Positions 53,783 to 62,688 of a stretch of DNA of 64,000 nucleotides are shown here, in pieces; position 1 is the stretch's first letter, and each line of letters opens with the position of its first letter. The notes under the pieces are model-generated. The model searched no databases and was not told where the DNA came from. It was given only the letters and a program-made list of their open reading frames with translations. The stretch is from a bacterium (lineage in GTDB: Bacteria > Babelota > Babeliae > Babelales > Babelaceae): positions 62,001 to 126,000 of the forward strand of contig JAEYYR010000003.1 in the NCBI GenBank assembly GCA_023428375.1, read 5' to 3'. The position numbers and the translations under genes were made by a program.

Positions 53783-53889
53783 ACTATCACAGACTCCTTC
53801 TGGATAGTATTGGTTTATACCCTTGGTTTGCTTCCGCTATCTTCTATCCCCTGTGTTGATAGCCTCAATAGCAAACCAAGGGGTTTTTA
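53783..53889 (+). ncRNA. Structured intergenic element with intrinsic terminator; possible small RNA
   Basis: Three nested stems are visible: ACTATC with GATAGT (53783-53808), GCTATC with GATAGC (53836-53863) and a long outer stem CCCTTGGTTTGC with GCAAACCAAGGG (53820-53882) followed by a T-run. CTATCACAG could also pair with CTGTGTTGATAG, offering an alternative fold. It lies between the stop of the WecA-like gene and the convergent nfo gene. The simplest reading is a terminator for one or both; the extra stems and the alternative pairing leave room for a small RNA. No family is recognised. Confidence 0.4.
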
Positions 53890-53891
53890 TT

Positions 53892-54755
53892 TTAAATAAC
53901 TAATGATCTCAATACCGCCAAGTTCTTGGCATACTCTTCTAAATAATTATCTTTAGCTGGCGTCTCAATTATTTTTGTCACAGAAATCAATCGTGGATCA
54001 TTCATAATAAATGAAAATAGATCTGTCCCAATTTTGCCTTCGCCTATATTGGCATGACGGTCAACGCGTGATCCACATTCTTTTTGAGAATCGTTGAGAT
54101 GTAGCGCATGCAAATTGTCTAGTCCTAGGATTTCATCAAATTCTTTTAAAAATGTTTCGTAGCCGATTTTGGTGTTGATTTCATATCCTGCGGCAAATGC
54201 ATGACAGGTATCCACGCAAAATCCGATGCGCGATTGTTGTTCAACGCCTGCTCGCATACGTCCCAATTCTTCTAGCTTACTCCCTAAAACAGAGCCTTGT
54301 CCGGCCATATTCTCAAGCAATATGGTAGTATTGCAGGGAACTTTTTCGAGTGCATAATTGAGAGCTTGGATCACGCGTCCTATTGCATCATCATGAGAGT
54401 GGGTGAGTCGCGCCCCAGGGTGAAGCACGAGATATTTAATTTCAAGTTCGCGGCAATGTTCTAATTCGTGTATGAGCGTGTCTAATGACTGTTGGCGCAC
54501 CTTTGGATCTGCTGCAGCGATATTAAGAAGATATCCCGCATGCGCAATAACCGAACGAATCTGGCTTTGGTTTTTTGCTTTCAAAAACTGGTCGACTTGA
54601 TCTTTTGCCAATGGTTTAACGGTCCATTGACGATTGCTATGGGTGAATATTTGGATTGCGGTACAGTCTAGCTGTACGCCTTCTTTGATTGCATTAACAA
54701 ATCCTCCGCTAATTGAAGTGTGTGCGCCTAATAATTGAATGGTGCTATTTTTCAT
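53892..54755 (-). CDS. nfo: Endonuclease IV
   Basis: Nfo cleaves DNA at abasic sites in base excision repair. The 287-residue TIM-barrel protein contains all metal-binding motifs: HAGYLLN, YLVLHPGA, LLENMAGQG, GFCVDTCHAFAAGYE, HALHLNDSQ, DRHANIGEG and IETP. It works downstream of glycosylases such as the MutY-like protein at 40034. The ATG at 54755 is not preceded by a strong ribosome binding site. Confidence 0.95.
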   Translation of the reverse strand: MKNSTIQLLGAHTSISGGFVNAIKEGVQLDCTAIQIFTHSNRQWTVKPLAKDQVDQFLKAKNQSQIRSVIAHAGYLLNIAAADPKVRQQSLDTLIHELEHCRELEIKYLVLHPGARLTHSHDDAIGRVIQALNYALEKVPCNTTILLENMAGQGSVLGSKLEELGRMRAGVEQQSRIGFCVDTCHAFAAGYEINTKIGYETFLKEFDEILGLDNLHALHLNDSQKECGSRVDRHANIGEGKIGTDLFSFIMNDPRLISVTKIIETPAKDNYLEEYAKNLAVLRSLVI

Positions 54756-54799
54756 AAATCTCCAAGGTAATCTAATTTAGCTTTGCAAGTTTCTTGTCC

Positions 54800-54830
54800 T
54801 TGTCAAAAATGCAGGCAAAAGGGCTATAAT
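54800..54830 (+). promoter_or_regulatory. Predicted sigma-70 type promoter
   Basis: TTGTCA at 54800-54805 and a perfect TATAAT at 54825-54830 with a 19-base spacer lie 110 bases before the gene at 54941. The spacer is slightly long. A second TTGACA at 54844-54849 lies downstream with a weak TATTTT at 54866. Confidence 0.5.
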
Positions 54831-54940
54831 ACGCCGTTTTTTATTGACAAATTAATCAAAAAGTTTATTTTTTCAATTACAAAGCATATATATACCCGAC
54901 CTTATTGCTTAAATTTATTTTTTTCTTGACGGGAGTCCCC

Positions 54941-57145
54941 ATGAGTATGATAAGGATTGCGCGCCTATTGATTTGCGCATCCGTTTTTTTATTGTCTGAG
55001 CCATTATTTGGCGGCAATTCTGTTTTGCCAACAAAGCCATTGGATGCAGTACAAGATGCTGATCTTGCTGTGTATGATGATGGCGATGGCGAAGGTTTAG
55101 GTTTTAACGAAATTGAGCTTAAAGATATTCAAGTTTGTGATCCAGAAGTTGATAGCACCGATGTTCCTTTAATTGGCGAAAATCAAATTCGTATCGGAAC
55201 TATTGATGAACCATTAGAAGAGAAAAAATTCTGTAAGATGCCAATTATCTGGGAAAACTCTGATAGCGTGGTTGAATGGGCGACAAAACTTCGTATGGAT
55301 TCTTTCTATGGCAAAAATCTTCGTTTGCTGAATAATTGCAACAACGAAACCGTTATGATTCCGGGAAGGCATGTTCTTGATACAAGCTTCATCTATCGTT
55401 ACGGTAAAGCTTCACGCGGTTATGATGTAATGAAAGTAAAAGGTACGTTGCGTAACCGTTATGTTTGGGGTAATGCTGAATCAAGCGGTCAGACTACTTT
55501 TGCTTCGATTAAAAGTAATGAAGTTGTTTTTGGTGATCATACTCACCCAATTACTGTAAATCTTTTGATTTTACGTGAATTATGGGCTGAAATGGTTCTC
55601 AACGACATTCTTGGTGTTGACTGGACAAATCGTCAATATTTGACCGTTGGTCTATTCCCGTTTCAATTAGGCCGTGGTATTGCATTAGGTGATGCGTACT
55701 CCGTGGTACCAGAATTACTTGGTTATAACCCACAACACGCGATCAACCAATTTGCTCCAGGATTTAAGCTTGGTGGTCAAATTTATGGTGATGCACTTAC
55801 TTATGACTTGTATGGCGCGATCTTGGTTAATAGAGCGGGCACTTTTGATGATATCTTCATGAAGACTCAAGGTCAGCAGATCGGTCGTCGCAACAATCAG
55901 GTTCGTGGTCCTGGTGTAATGAATTTCATTATAGCAAACCGTTTTAATATACGTCCATATAACGAGCCCGGTAAAAAATTAGCATTTGAGCCATATTGGT
56001 TATTTAATGATGAGCGCGAGCAAAAATTAGAATTTGTTGGTGACGCAAGCAGCCGCTTGGTTACCATCGGTCTTGCTGGTGAATTGCAATTTGGTGCGTT
56101 TGAAATGGGCTTTGATGCTGCTAAAAACTTTGGCCATCAACTTGTTAAAGCATGGGATCGTAACGCAATTATTTATGAGCAACGTCTTGGTGTGAATTAT
56201 GCAGTAAATAGCAAAGTAAATGCTATCGCTGATAATCCTGCAGACGGTACTGCATATAGAAATACTACCTATGTAGATGCAACCAATGACAATGCTGGCA
56301 AAAAAGCGATTTATACTCCTGCAAATCAAGATATTATTAATACTTCGTTGCAATCAGTGTCTGAAAATGGCAAACAGATCGGTACTTCTAATTTGAAGAA
56401 TGCGAGCGATCGTTTCCGTCCTTGTTATCAAAATGATTACAAAGGCTGGATGTTTGTATTGGATGCTTCTTATAAATTTGCATGCCCAGATATTAAAATT
56501 GCTGCAGCACTTGGTTGTGCAAGCGGTGATGATGTACCACCTAATAAAGATCTTATTGTTGTTGGTGATAGTGGTATTAGTGGACCGTATGAAGGATTTG
56601 TTGGCTTGCAAGAAGTATATTCTGGTACACGTGTACGAAGCGCATTCTTGTTGGCAGGATCTGGTAAAGTTCCTCGTACGCTTTCATTCCCAAATTCTGT
56701 AGTAAGTGATCAGTTGCCTGCATTGATTAGCAGCTTTACCAATATCGTATTCTACGGTAATGCAGTATGGGCTAAGTATCATGGCACGCATCGTACATGG
56801 GATATCAATCCAAATATCTTGTTGTACTGGCAGCAAAAACCTGCTCGCATCTTTACTACCAACGATGATGGTTCTGTTTCTTCAGAATGCACATCACGTT
56901 ACTTAGGTGTCGAAATAAATACCTTTGTAGAGACGATGCTATTAACCGATCTTAAATTATTTGCGGTTGGCGCGCTCTTTGTTCCTGGATCTTACTATAA
57001 AGATATTGCAGGACGAGCACTCAACAAAGATCAACAAAAATACTTTGATGAACTCGATGTAACTGGTATTACCAATGATAAAGTTCCAACATTGGGTACC
57101 GACACAGCATTCTTCATTAACGTTGGTCTTGAATATAAGTTCTAA
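54941..57145 (+). CDS. Large outer-membrane beta-barrel protein, probably abundant
   Basis: The ATG at 54941 is preceded by GGGAG and begins a signal peptide (RLLICASVFLLSEPLFGG); the longest frame starts 36 bases earlier. The 734-residue protein has an acidic N-terminal region (residues 35-90) and then a beta-rich part with alternating strands (YLTVGLFPFQLGRGIAL, YDLYGAILVNRAG, WDINPNILLYWQQKP), ending FFINVGLEYKF with the terminal Phe of outer-membrane barrels. Codons for Gly, Arg and Pro appear more biased than in neighbouring genes (frequent GGT and CGT), and it has its own promoter and strong terminator, so it is likely highly expressed. The family was not identified. Confidence 0.72.
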   Translation: MSMIRIARLLICASVFLLSEPLFGGNSVLPTKPLDAVQDADLAVYDDGDGEGLGFNEIELKDIQVCDPEVDSTDVPLIGENQIRIGTIDEPLEEKKFCKMPIIWENSDSVVEWATKLRMDSFYGKNLRLLNNCNNETVMIPGRHVLDTSFIYRYGKASRGYDVMKVKGTLRNRYVWGNAESSGQTTFASIKSNEVVFGDHTHPITVNLLILRELWAEMVLNDILGVDWTNRQYLTVGLFPFQLGRGIALGDAYSVVPELLGYNPQHAINQFAPGFKLGGQIYGDALTYDLYGAILVNRAGTFDDIFMKTQGQQIGRRNNQVRGPGVMNFIIANRFNIRPYNEPGKKLAFEPYWLFNDEREQKLEFVGDASSRLVTIGLAGELQFGAFEMGFDAAKNFGHQLVKAWDRNAIIYEQRLGVNYAVNSKVNAIADNPADGTAYRNTTYVDATNDNAGKKAIYTPANQDIINTSLQSVSENGKQIGTSNLKNASDRFRPCYQNDYKGWMFVLDASYKFACPDIKIAAALGCASGDDVPPNKDLIVVGDSGISGPYEGFVGLQEVYSGTRVRSAFLLAGSGKVPRTLSFPNSVVSDQLPALISSFTNIVFYGNAVWAKYHGTHRTWDINPNILLYWQQKPARIFTTNDDGSVSSECTSRYLGVEINTFVETMLLTDLKLFAVGALFVPGSYYKDIAGRALNKDQQKYFDELDVTGITNDKVPTLGTDTAFFINVGLEYKF

Positions 57146-57156
57146 TAATTGTTTTT

Positions 57157-57187
57157 AAAAGCTCCGGTTGACGCCGGAGCTTTTTTT
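57157..57187 (+). terminator. Intrinsic terminator
   Basis: An eleven-base-pair stem, AAAAGCTCCGG against CCGGAGCTTTT with loop TTGACG, is followed by a T-run. Confidence 0.9.
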
Positions 57188-57230
57188 GTTGTACGAAATC
57201 AAAGACAACATTCTATTATCAAGGACCAAA

Positions 57231-57953
57231 ATGACCGGTATCTCGCTTATACATAGATCACTTGTTTATATGTTTACGCGCAAAGCAATGTATTTCTTCA
57301 GTCTTATATATGTTTTGCTTATTTTAGCGTTTTCATTTTCATCTCATCTTGAAATTTTATTTCATATAGGTAGCTGGTTTTGGCTTGCATGGATCACCTA
57401 TTTTGTGATTCATGATCGACGCGGTGAAAGACCCGGAATTATGAGCAGCTTCTTTAAGTCTATTGAGTTGATGTTCAAGGGATGGTGGTTATTGGCGTTT
57501 TTAATTGGCTCGCAGCTTTTTGTTGATTATGTATATTATGCATTACCTAAAACTACAGAGAGTCTTATTTATTATTTGACGGGGAATGCGCTCCTTGTTG
57601 TTGCTCCATTTTTTATTTTGCCATTATTAATGGATGATATAACGCGATGCTTTCCAGTAATCAGGTATTGTTGGTTTGAAATAAAGCATGGTTTTTATGC
57701 ATTAGTGGTGTATTTTATAGCGCTATTACCATTATCATTGGTTTTATTTGCCTTAGTTGCAGGCGTATTGTTGGTCATTTCTACGCTTTTCAATCTCACC
57801 TGTGGTATTTGGTTTCCTCAAGTTTATTGCATTAGTATTCCACCGTATGTAGGAAATTTTATTGTTTACCAAGTGAGCAGAAGTCTATCTTTTCTTTTTG
57901 TTGCAGTCTCGCAAAGCATTTTTTATCAAACTATGATCTACGGACGTGACTAA
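57231..57953 (+). CDS. Polytopic membrane protein, unknown
   Basis: AAGGACCAAA fixes the ATG at 57231; the longer frame runs into the preceding terminator. The 240-residue protein has about six hydrophobic helices (YVLLILAFSFSS, FWLAWITYFVI, WWLLAFLIGSQLFV, ALLVVAPFFILPLL, LVVYFIALLPLSLVLFALVA) and no signal peptide. The layout and the long helix after FKSIELMFKG recall glycerophosphodiester-type or DUF-type membrane proteins, but I cannot name a family. It is followed closely by aspS. Confidence 0.68.
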   Translation: MTGISLIHRSLVYMFTRKAMYFFSLIYVLLILAFSFSSHLEILFHIGSWFWLAWITYFVIHDRRGERPGIMSSFFKSIELMFKGWWLLAFLIGSQLFVDYVYYALPKTTESLIYYLTGNALLVVAPFFILPLLMDDITRCFPVIRYCWFEIKHGFYALVVYFIALLPLSLVLFALVAGVLLVISTLFNLTCGIWFPQVYCISIPPYVGNFIVYQVSRSLSFLFVAVSQSIFYQTMIYGRD

Positions 57954-58008
57954 CTTAATACTTGTGATAGTCTGATACAATACAACTATGCATAAATCGA
58001 GGACTTTC

Positions 58009-59790
58009 ATGGAGTTTTTTGAGCGCACTACAGGGTGTGGGCAGATTACCGCCGAATTTGTAGGCAAGACTATAACATTGTGTGGCTGGGTGCAACGTCG
58101 CCGAGATCATGGCGGTTTAACGTTTGTTGATCTACGAGATCGCACCGGTATCATGCAAATCGTCTTTAGCCCGGAATTTTCTCAAAAGGCACACGCTTTG
58201 GCACATGAAGTGCGTTCCGAATATGTACTTTCTGTGACCGGTGTCGTTGTTGAACGTATTGCAGGTACCGTGAACAAGGATCTAGCAACCGGCGCGTTTG
58301 AATTGCAAGTTAAAGACTTAACCATATTGAATAAAGCTCGTACTTTACCATTTGCGCTTGATGATGCTGATCAGGTAGAAGAAGAATTGAGATTGGTGTA
58401 TCGCTATCTTGATCTTCGTAGACCATTAATGCATGAACGCATTAAAATGCGCCATCAAATCGTCTATGCAATGCGTGAATTTTTTAACGCAGAAGGGTTT
58501 TATGAGATAGAAACTCCTGTATTAACAAAAAACACCGCAGAAGGTGCCCGCGAATTTTTAGTTCCGTCGCGCATTCACAAAGGTTCGTTTTATGCGTTAC
58601 CACAATCACCGCAATTATATAAACAGCTTTTAATGGCTGGTGGTATGGAGAGATATTTCCAGATTGCGCGTTGTTTTAGAGATGAAGATTTGCGTGCTGA
58701 CAGACAACCAGAATTCACACAGCTTGATATTGAAATGTCGTTTATTAAAGAAGGTGATATTCAATCACTTATTGAACGACTTCTTAAGCATTTATTTAAA
58801 AAATTATTTAACCGCGATCTTCAGTTGCCTTTGCAGCGTATGGCATATGATGACGCCTATAGATTATATGGTTGCGATAAGCCAGATCTTCGTTTTGGAT
58901 TACCAATCCATGACATTACTTCTGCATTTGCTGACACAACGCTATCGTTTATGAAGGCAGTTCTTGATAAGGGCGGTAAAGTAGGTGCATTGCATGTTAA
59001 TGGTCACCAATTTACTCGTTCTGAGTTAGAGCACTGGGTTTCAACGGCATTGAAAAATGGAGCAAAAGGCTTGGTGTGGATCAAGTTTGGTGAAAATGGT
59101 TCTGTCGAAGCGCCTATTGCAAAATTTTTACCAGCAGATTTTAAAGCACGTATTGAATCAATTGTGGGAACCGTTAATGCCGGTGACACTATTTTCTTGA
59201 TCGCAAGTACTTATAAAGAAGCATGGGCACAGCTTGGCAAACTTCGCTTGCAAATAGCGCATGAACTCAAGATGATTCCGCACGATCAAATGAAATTGTT
59301 ATGGGTCACGGACTTTCCGCTTCTTGAATACGATGAAGATTCAAAACGTTGGCAATCGGTTCATCACCCATTTACTCGTCCACAGGATGGTTGGGAAAAG
59401 CTTGAACCAGCACAAATTAAGGCACGCTCTTATGATATCGTACTTAATGGCGTAGAACTTGGCGGTGGATCAATACGTATTCATGAACCTGAATTACAAA
59501 AACGTATTTTTGATTATCTTGGTTTTGATGAAGAAGCAATGCGTAGTCATTTTGGATTCTTATTTGACGCACAAGAACTTGGATTTCCACCACATGGCGG
59601 TATAGCCTTGGGCATTGATCGCTTTGTTATGTTGTTGTTAGGTTGCGCATCCATTCGTGATGTTATCGCATTCCCTAAAACACAAAGCATGGTTGATCCT
59701 ATGATGCATGCACCAACGCCGGTAGCAGCATCGAAACTCAAAGATTATGACTTGGAATATAAGCCAACGATTAAAGAAGAAAAGAAATAA
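58009..59790 (+). CDS. aspS: Aspartyl-tRNA synthetase, non-discriminating type likely
   Basis: AspRS charges tRNA-Asp. The ATG at 58009 has GAGGACTTTC upstream and gives the usual MEFFERTTGCG start; the one at 57988 lacks support. The 593-residue protein has an N-terminal OB domain (VQRRRDHGGLTFVDLRDRTG), the class II core (motif 2 CFRDEDLRADRQPEFTQLD; motif 3 LGIDRFVMLLLG) and a GAD insertion. The RRRDHGG segment has His where discriminating enzymes such as E. coli have Leu, suggesting it also charges tRNA-Asn. That fits gatB, present at the window end. A terminator follows. Confidence 0.95.
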   Translation: MEFFERTTGCGQITAEFVGKTITLCGWVQRRRDHGGLTFVDLRDRTGIMQIVFSPEFSQKAHALAHEVRSEYVLSVTGVVVERIAGTVNKDLATGAFELQVKDLTILNKARTLPFALDDADQVEEELRLVYRYLDLRRPLMHERIKMRHQIVYAMREFFNAEGFYEIETPVLTKNTAEGAREFLVPSRIHKGSFYALPQSPQLYKQLLMAGGMERYFQIARCFRDEDLRADRQPEFTQLDIEMSFIKEGDIQSLIERLLKHLFKKLFNRDLQLPLQRMAYDDAYRLYGCDKPDLRFGLPIHDITSAFADTTLSFMKAVLDKGGKVGALHVNGHQFTRSELEHWVSTALKNGAKGLVWIKFGENGSVEAPIAKFLPADFKARIESIVGTVNAGDTIFLIASTYKEAWAQLGKLRLQIAHELKMIPHDQMKLLWVTDFPLLEYDEDSKRWQSVHHPFTRPQDGWEKLEPAQIKARSYDIVLNGVELGGGSIRIHEPELQKRIFDYLGFDEEAMRSHFGFLFDAQELGFPPHGGIALGIDRFVMLLLGCASIRDVIAFPKTQSMVDPMMHAPTPVAASKLKDYDLEYKPTIKEEKK

Positions 59791-59820
59791 AAAAAGCGCG
59801 GTGAAGACCGCGCTTTTTTT
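59791..59820. terminator. Bidirectional intrinsic terminator
   Basis: A twelve-base-pair stem, AAAAAGCGCGGT against ACCGCGCTTTTT with the tetraloop GAAG, lies between convergent genes aspS and the gene ending at 59820. Confidence 0.92.
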
Positions 59821-60074
59821 TAGTTTGAGTTATTGTGAGACAACGATTTTACATTTTGCATGCGTTCTTTACGCATTAGTTTTCTGATATTTGAAAATTC
59901 GTTAATAATTGCAGCTTCACTCATCACGGGATTTTTAGATTTATAATATTCCACTGCGGTATGTTCTTCTATTGGAAGATATGCGAATCTGTCTTTATTA
60001 TTGGTGCAGCTAGAGTCTTTAGTTAAAAGATTCAAAGACAATCCAGCAAAAAGCATTAAGACAAAAATATTCAT
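59820..60074 (-). CDS. Small secreted protein, unknown
   Basis: The 84-residue product begins MNIFVLMLFAGLSLNLLTKD, a signal peptide, and has a hydrophilic helical mature part with a basic stretch (NIRKLMRKERMQNVK). It is the last gene of a minus-strand cluster of four small secreted proteins (59820-61473). No family is recognised. Confidence 0.6.
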   Translation of the reverse strand: MNIFVLMLFAGLSLNLLTKDSSCTNNKDRFAYLPIEEHTAVEYYKSKNPVMSEAAIINEFSNIRKLMRKERMQNVKSLSHNNSN

Positions 60075-60092
60075 ATTTATTTGATTCCCTAT

Positions 60093-60548
60093 TTAACTTT
60101 TAATATTAAGTGATTTAATGTTTTTTAGAATTTTTTCATTATAATAGGAAGCGGGTTTTTCATCAAGTGCCGTTAAATAAATATGAAATCTATTCGGTTT
60201 TATTTTTTGAATTCTATAGAGCGAATTTTGTATCTGTTGTTTTTCTTCTACGGTTAATTCTTTCGGATCTACAAATCGTGTTATTTCTTCTCGTTTAAGG
60301 CGTGGATTTTCCTTATCTTCAACCAATGTCCAGCGGAAGAATTTAAAAGCATTTTTATATGCTTCTGCATGCTTTTCCTTAGATGCGCGATGTAAGTGAT
60401 CCAAGAATGTGCGATTTTCTGTCCATATGACAAAGCATTTTCTGTTATCACCTTTTGCAATGTCTACAGGATATGGTTGTTGTTCAAATGAAAAAAGCAA
60501 TGTTGTTGCCGTGAGTATTGAGCCAAAAAATATGGCGGTTGTATGCAT
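60093..60548 (-). CDS. Small secreted protein, cluster family member
   Basis: The 151-residue protein starts MHTTAIFFGSILTATTLLFS, a signal peptide. The mature part is helical, then ends with KIKPNRFHIYLTALDEKPASYYNEKI. Its Lys-aromatic-x-Phe/Tyr-Leu pattern followed by a Tyr-rich helix resembles NKIYVFLGYASG in the protein at 60614 and SLRVFLGADDTSTVLKYYAN in that at 61045. The three may be diverged paralogues. ACAAGGAGTTAT supports the start. Confidence 0.62.
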   Translation of the reverse strand: MHTTAIFFGSILTATTLLFSFEQQPYPVDIAKGDNRKCFVIWTENRTFLDHLHRASKEKHAEAYKNAFKFFRWTLVEDKENPRLKREEITRFVDPKELTVEEKQQIQNSLYRIQKIKPNRFHIYLTALDEKPASYYNEKILKNIKSLNIKS

Positions 60549-60613
60549 ATAACTCCTTGTTGCATTATAAAAATCGTAGCTAGAATACGCTTTTTATAAA
60601 GATTTTCAAGAAA

Positions 60614-61027
60614 CTACAGGACATAAGCATTAACTATATCATCAACTTTTTGATTAGTGCCAGAAGCGTATCCTAAAAAGACATATATTTTATTATTTTT
60701 TTTATTCTCTACGACCTGATAGTATTCATCAAGTGTTAGAGCGATATGTTTCATTTTTATGGCTTCTTTTAACGGCAACTGTATTGCTTCTAGATCGCCT
60801 GAATGACTTTTGGTTATAAACTTGGGGAACCGCGCTAACTGTCTAAATTTATAAACCTCGAGATACTGGGAATATTGTGACAGTAATTTAGTATTGTTTT
60901 TAAGTGTTGCAAGATGTTGAGGTATCGTTCCGTACATTCCTGCTATTTGAAATTTCGCCGGTTCGACTCGTATTAGAGATTCTTGTGATATTAATGCAGT
61001 TGTTATTAAAAACAATATCCTCAACAT
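60614..61027 (-). CDS. Small secreted protein, cluster family member
   Basis: The 137-residue product begins MLRILFLITTALISQESL, a signal peptide. The C-terminal part NKIYVFLGYASGTNQKVDDIVNAY and the preceding PLKEAIKMKHIALTLDEYYQ align in order with the proteins at 60093 and 61045. AAAAGGATAGTT precedes the ATG. Function unknown. Confidence 0.62.
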   Translation of the reverse strand: MLRILFLITTALISQESLIRVEPAKFQIAGMYGTIPQHLATLKNNTKLLSQYSQYLEVYKFRQLARFPKFITKSHSGDLEAIQLPLKEAIKMKHIALTLDEYYQVVENKKNNKIYVFLGYASGTNQKVDDIVNAYVL

Positions 61028-61044
61028 TTAACTATCCTTTTGTA

Positions 61045-61473
61045 TTATTGCGCTTGATTTTTAGTATTGTCTAAAATTGAGCTTGCTGCTGTAAAATCTT
61101 TAGTGTTTGTCTTATTTGCATAATATTTCAATACTGTCGATGTATCATCCGCACCAAGAAAAACACGTAGACTTTTTTTTGGCTTGTAGCATATATAATG
61201 AGCATTTTCAAGGCTGGTTCTGTAGCGTTCTATTTCTTCAATGGATTTTAGACGTTGAATATTTTCATTTCCTTTGAGCGAGCCATAAAATTTTACAATT
61301 TTGCCAACGTTTTGCGGTGTACCTGGAATCATCGCGAGTGCAATATGATGGAATACTGCATATTGTTGCTTGTTAAGTTTTATGACATCAGTTGGTTTTG
61401 GATAGTGTTTTGATGAATCCGTGGTTGCTGAATAAGATGCCATCAACAACAGCGCAATTAATAATTGCTTCAT
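61045..61473 (-). CDS. Small secreted protein, cluster family member
   Basis: The ATG at 61473 has AAAGGAACGATT upstream and starts a signal peptide (MKQLLIALLLMASYSATTDS); a frame ten codons longer exists. The 142-residue product has a helical mature part and the same final motif (SLRVFLGADDTSTVLKYYAN) as its two neighbours. It is first in a four-gene minus-strand cluster that is divergent from the gene at 61569. Confidence 0.62.
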   Translation of the reverse strand: MKQLLIALLLMASYSATTDSSKHYPKPTDVIKLNKQQYAVFHHIALAMIPGTPQNVGKIVKFYGSLKGNENIQRLKSIEEIERYRTSLENAHYICYKPKKSLRVFLGADDTSTVLKYYANKTNTKDFTAASSILDNTKNQAQ

Positions 61474-61568
61474 AATCGTTCCTTTTTTTGAAAGACGTAT
61501 CACTCTTTGTATCTATCAAGTTCTATAAAATTTGTCATACTTTTTGCAGGTAATTATAAAGGAATGCG

Positions 61569-62390
61569 ATGTATATACTTCTTTTTATTTTTTTATGTAT
61601 GAATATGCTGTCTCGAGAGTCTGCCTTGATTAAATCATTGCATCTTCATCAGGGTTATTTGTTGAACAAAAGAATTGTATCCTCTCCACGTTTATCAAAC
61701 ACTATAAAAAATGTTTTAAATAAACCACTTTTGAGAGCAAATGCAGAATTTGCACGCTATGCAAATGAGCACTATCTATCATTAATAAAAATTGACGGTG
61801 TATTAAGTACGGCTATTCGCTCTATTGGATCTAATGAATTCGGTTTGCGCGCTAATCGACCATTCTTTCATATGGATGATAAGTCCTTTATGTTTCATCC
61901 TAATGCACGTCAAGCGCAGCACGCTTTATTGTGTCCAGACATTAAAGGTGTTTTTATGCCGAATGCCATTATCAATACTTTGTCAGAAAAAGATGTTCAG
62001 CTATTGATAAAAAAAGATTATAAGCGTGCTTTAGAAGTTCCTTTATTAGAAGAGCATGATTTTGTTGATCAAGTTTTGGATGGTTATAAGCAATGCAAAA
62101 AAAGAAATGAGCAATTATGCTTAACACAGATAATTATGCATACATCGATCGCGCATAAATTGTTGTATTCCATGCTTGATGCAAACGGTAATCCCATTAC
62201 AAATAATTCCATTTCTCATGCGCTTAATGCTAAACATGAATATGTTAAAGATCCACTAGCTTATAAAGATCTAGATGAATGCCTAATAACGTTGCGTAGA
62301 GTCGAAGAAGATTTTGAACATACTCTTCAAGTGCGTCATTATTTTTCAGATGAAACGCGTAAATGGATTGATTCATTATTGCAGTTTTGA
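61569..62390 (+). CDS. Secreted helical protein, unknown
   Basis: The 273-residue product begins MYILLFIFLCMNMLSRES, a short signal peptide. It is helical with many His, Lys and Leu, and no recognised domain. AAAGGAATGCG precedes the ATG. Its 3' end overlaps the convergent small gene at 62339 by 52 bases. Confidence 0.65.
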   Translation: MYILLFIFLCMNMLSRESALIKSLHLHQGYLLNKRIVSSPRLSNTIKNVLNKPLLRANAEFARYANEHYLSLIKIDGVLSTAIRSIGSNEFGLRANRPFFHMDDKSFMFHPNARQAQHALLCPDIKGVFMPNAIINTLSEKDVQLLIKKDYKRALEVPLLEEHDFVDQVLDGYKQCKKRNEQLCLTQIIMHTSIAHKLLYSMLDANGNPITNNSISHALNAKHEYVKDPLAYKDLDECLITLRRVEEDFEHTLQVRHYFSDETRKWIDSLLQF

Positions 62391-62590
62391 TTTGATTGGG
62401 GCCATTTATTTTCTTGGATCGACTTAGGTAAGAGCTTCTTAGGAATGTTCTGTTGATAAGCAAGGCCTATGCGAATTTCTTTTTGTTCTAGATGTGAAGC
62501 GCTGTAGAGTTGAAATATTTTTTTATAGGTATCTGCGTCTGATGTATAACAATTACACGATAGCATAAGACAAAATATCTCTCTTAACAT
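62339..62590 (-). CDS. Possible small secreted protein
   Basis: The 83-residue frame starts MLREIFCLMLSCNCYTSDAD, which could be a short signal peptide, and is preceded by AGGGGTAATGAT. Its mature part is hydrophilic and Gln-, Lys- and Asn-rich. It overlaps the 3' end of the gene at 61569 by 52 bases on the other strand, so it may be real or fortuitous. Confidence 0.45.
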   Translation of the reverse strand: MLREIFCLMLSCNCYTSDADTYKKIFQLYSASHLEQKEIRIGLAYQQNIPKKLLPKSIQENKWPQSNQNCNNESIHLRVSSEK

Positions 62591-62660
62591 ATCATTACCC
62601 CTAAAGTTTATTCTCTTTAGTCTAATCTTTTCAGGTCAATGATAGCCAGAAATAAAAAAG

Positions 62661-62686
62661 TAAGGCTGCTGATATTTGCAGCCTTA
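62661..62686 (-). terminator. Intrinsic terminator of gatB
   Basis: A nine-base-pair stem, TAAGGCTGC against GCAGCCTTA with an eight-base loop, lies just past the gatB stop on the minus strand and is followed in that direction by a run of A on the plus strand (T-run in the transcript). Confidence 0.8.
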
Positions 62687-62688
62687 TT

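Noticed and set aside
56027..56611. Two minus-strand open frames inside the large outer-membrane protein gene
   Set aside because: They are shadows of a strongly codon-biased gene on the plus strand.
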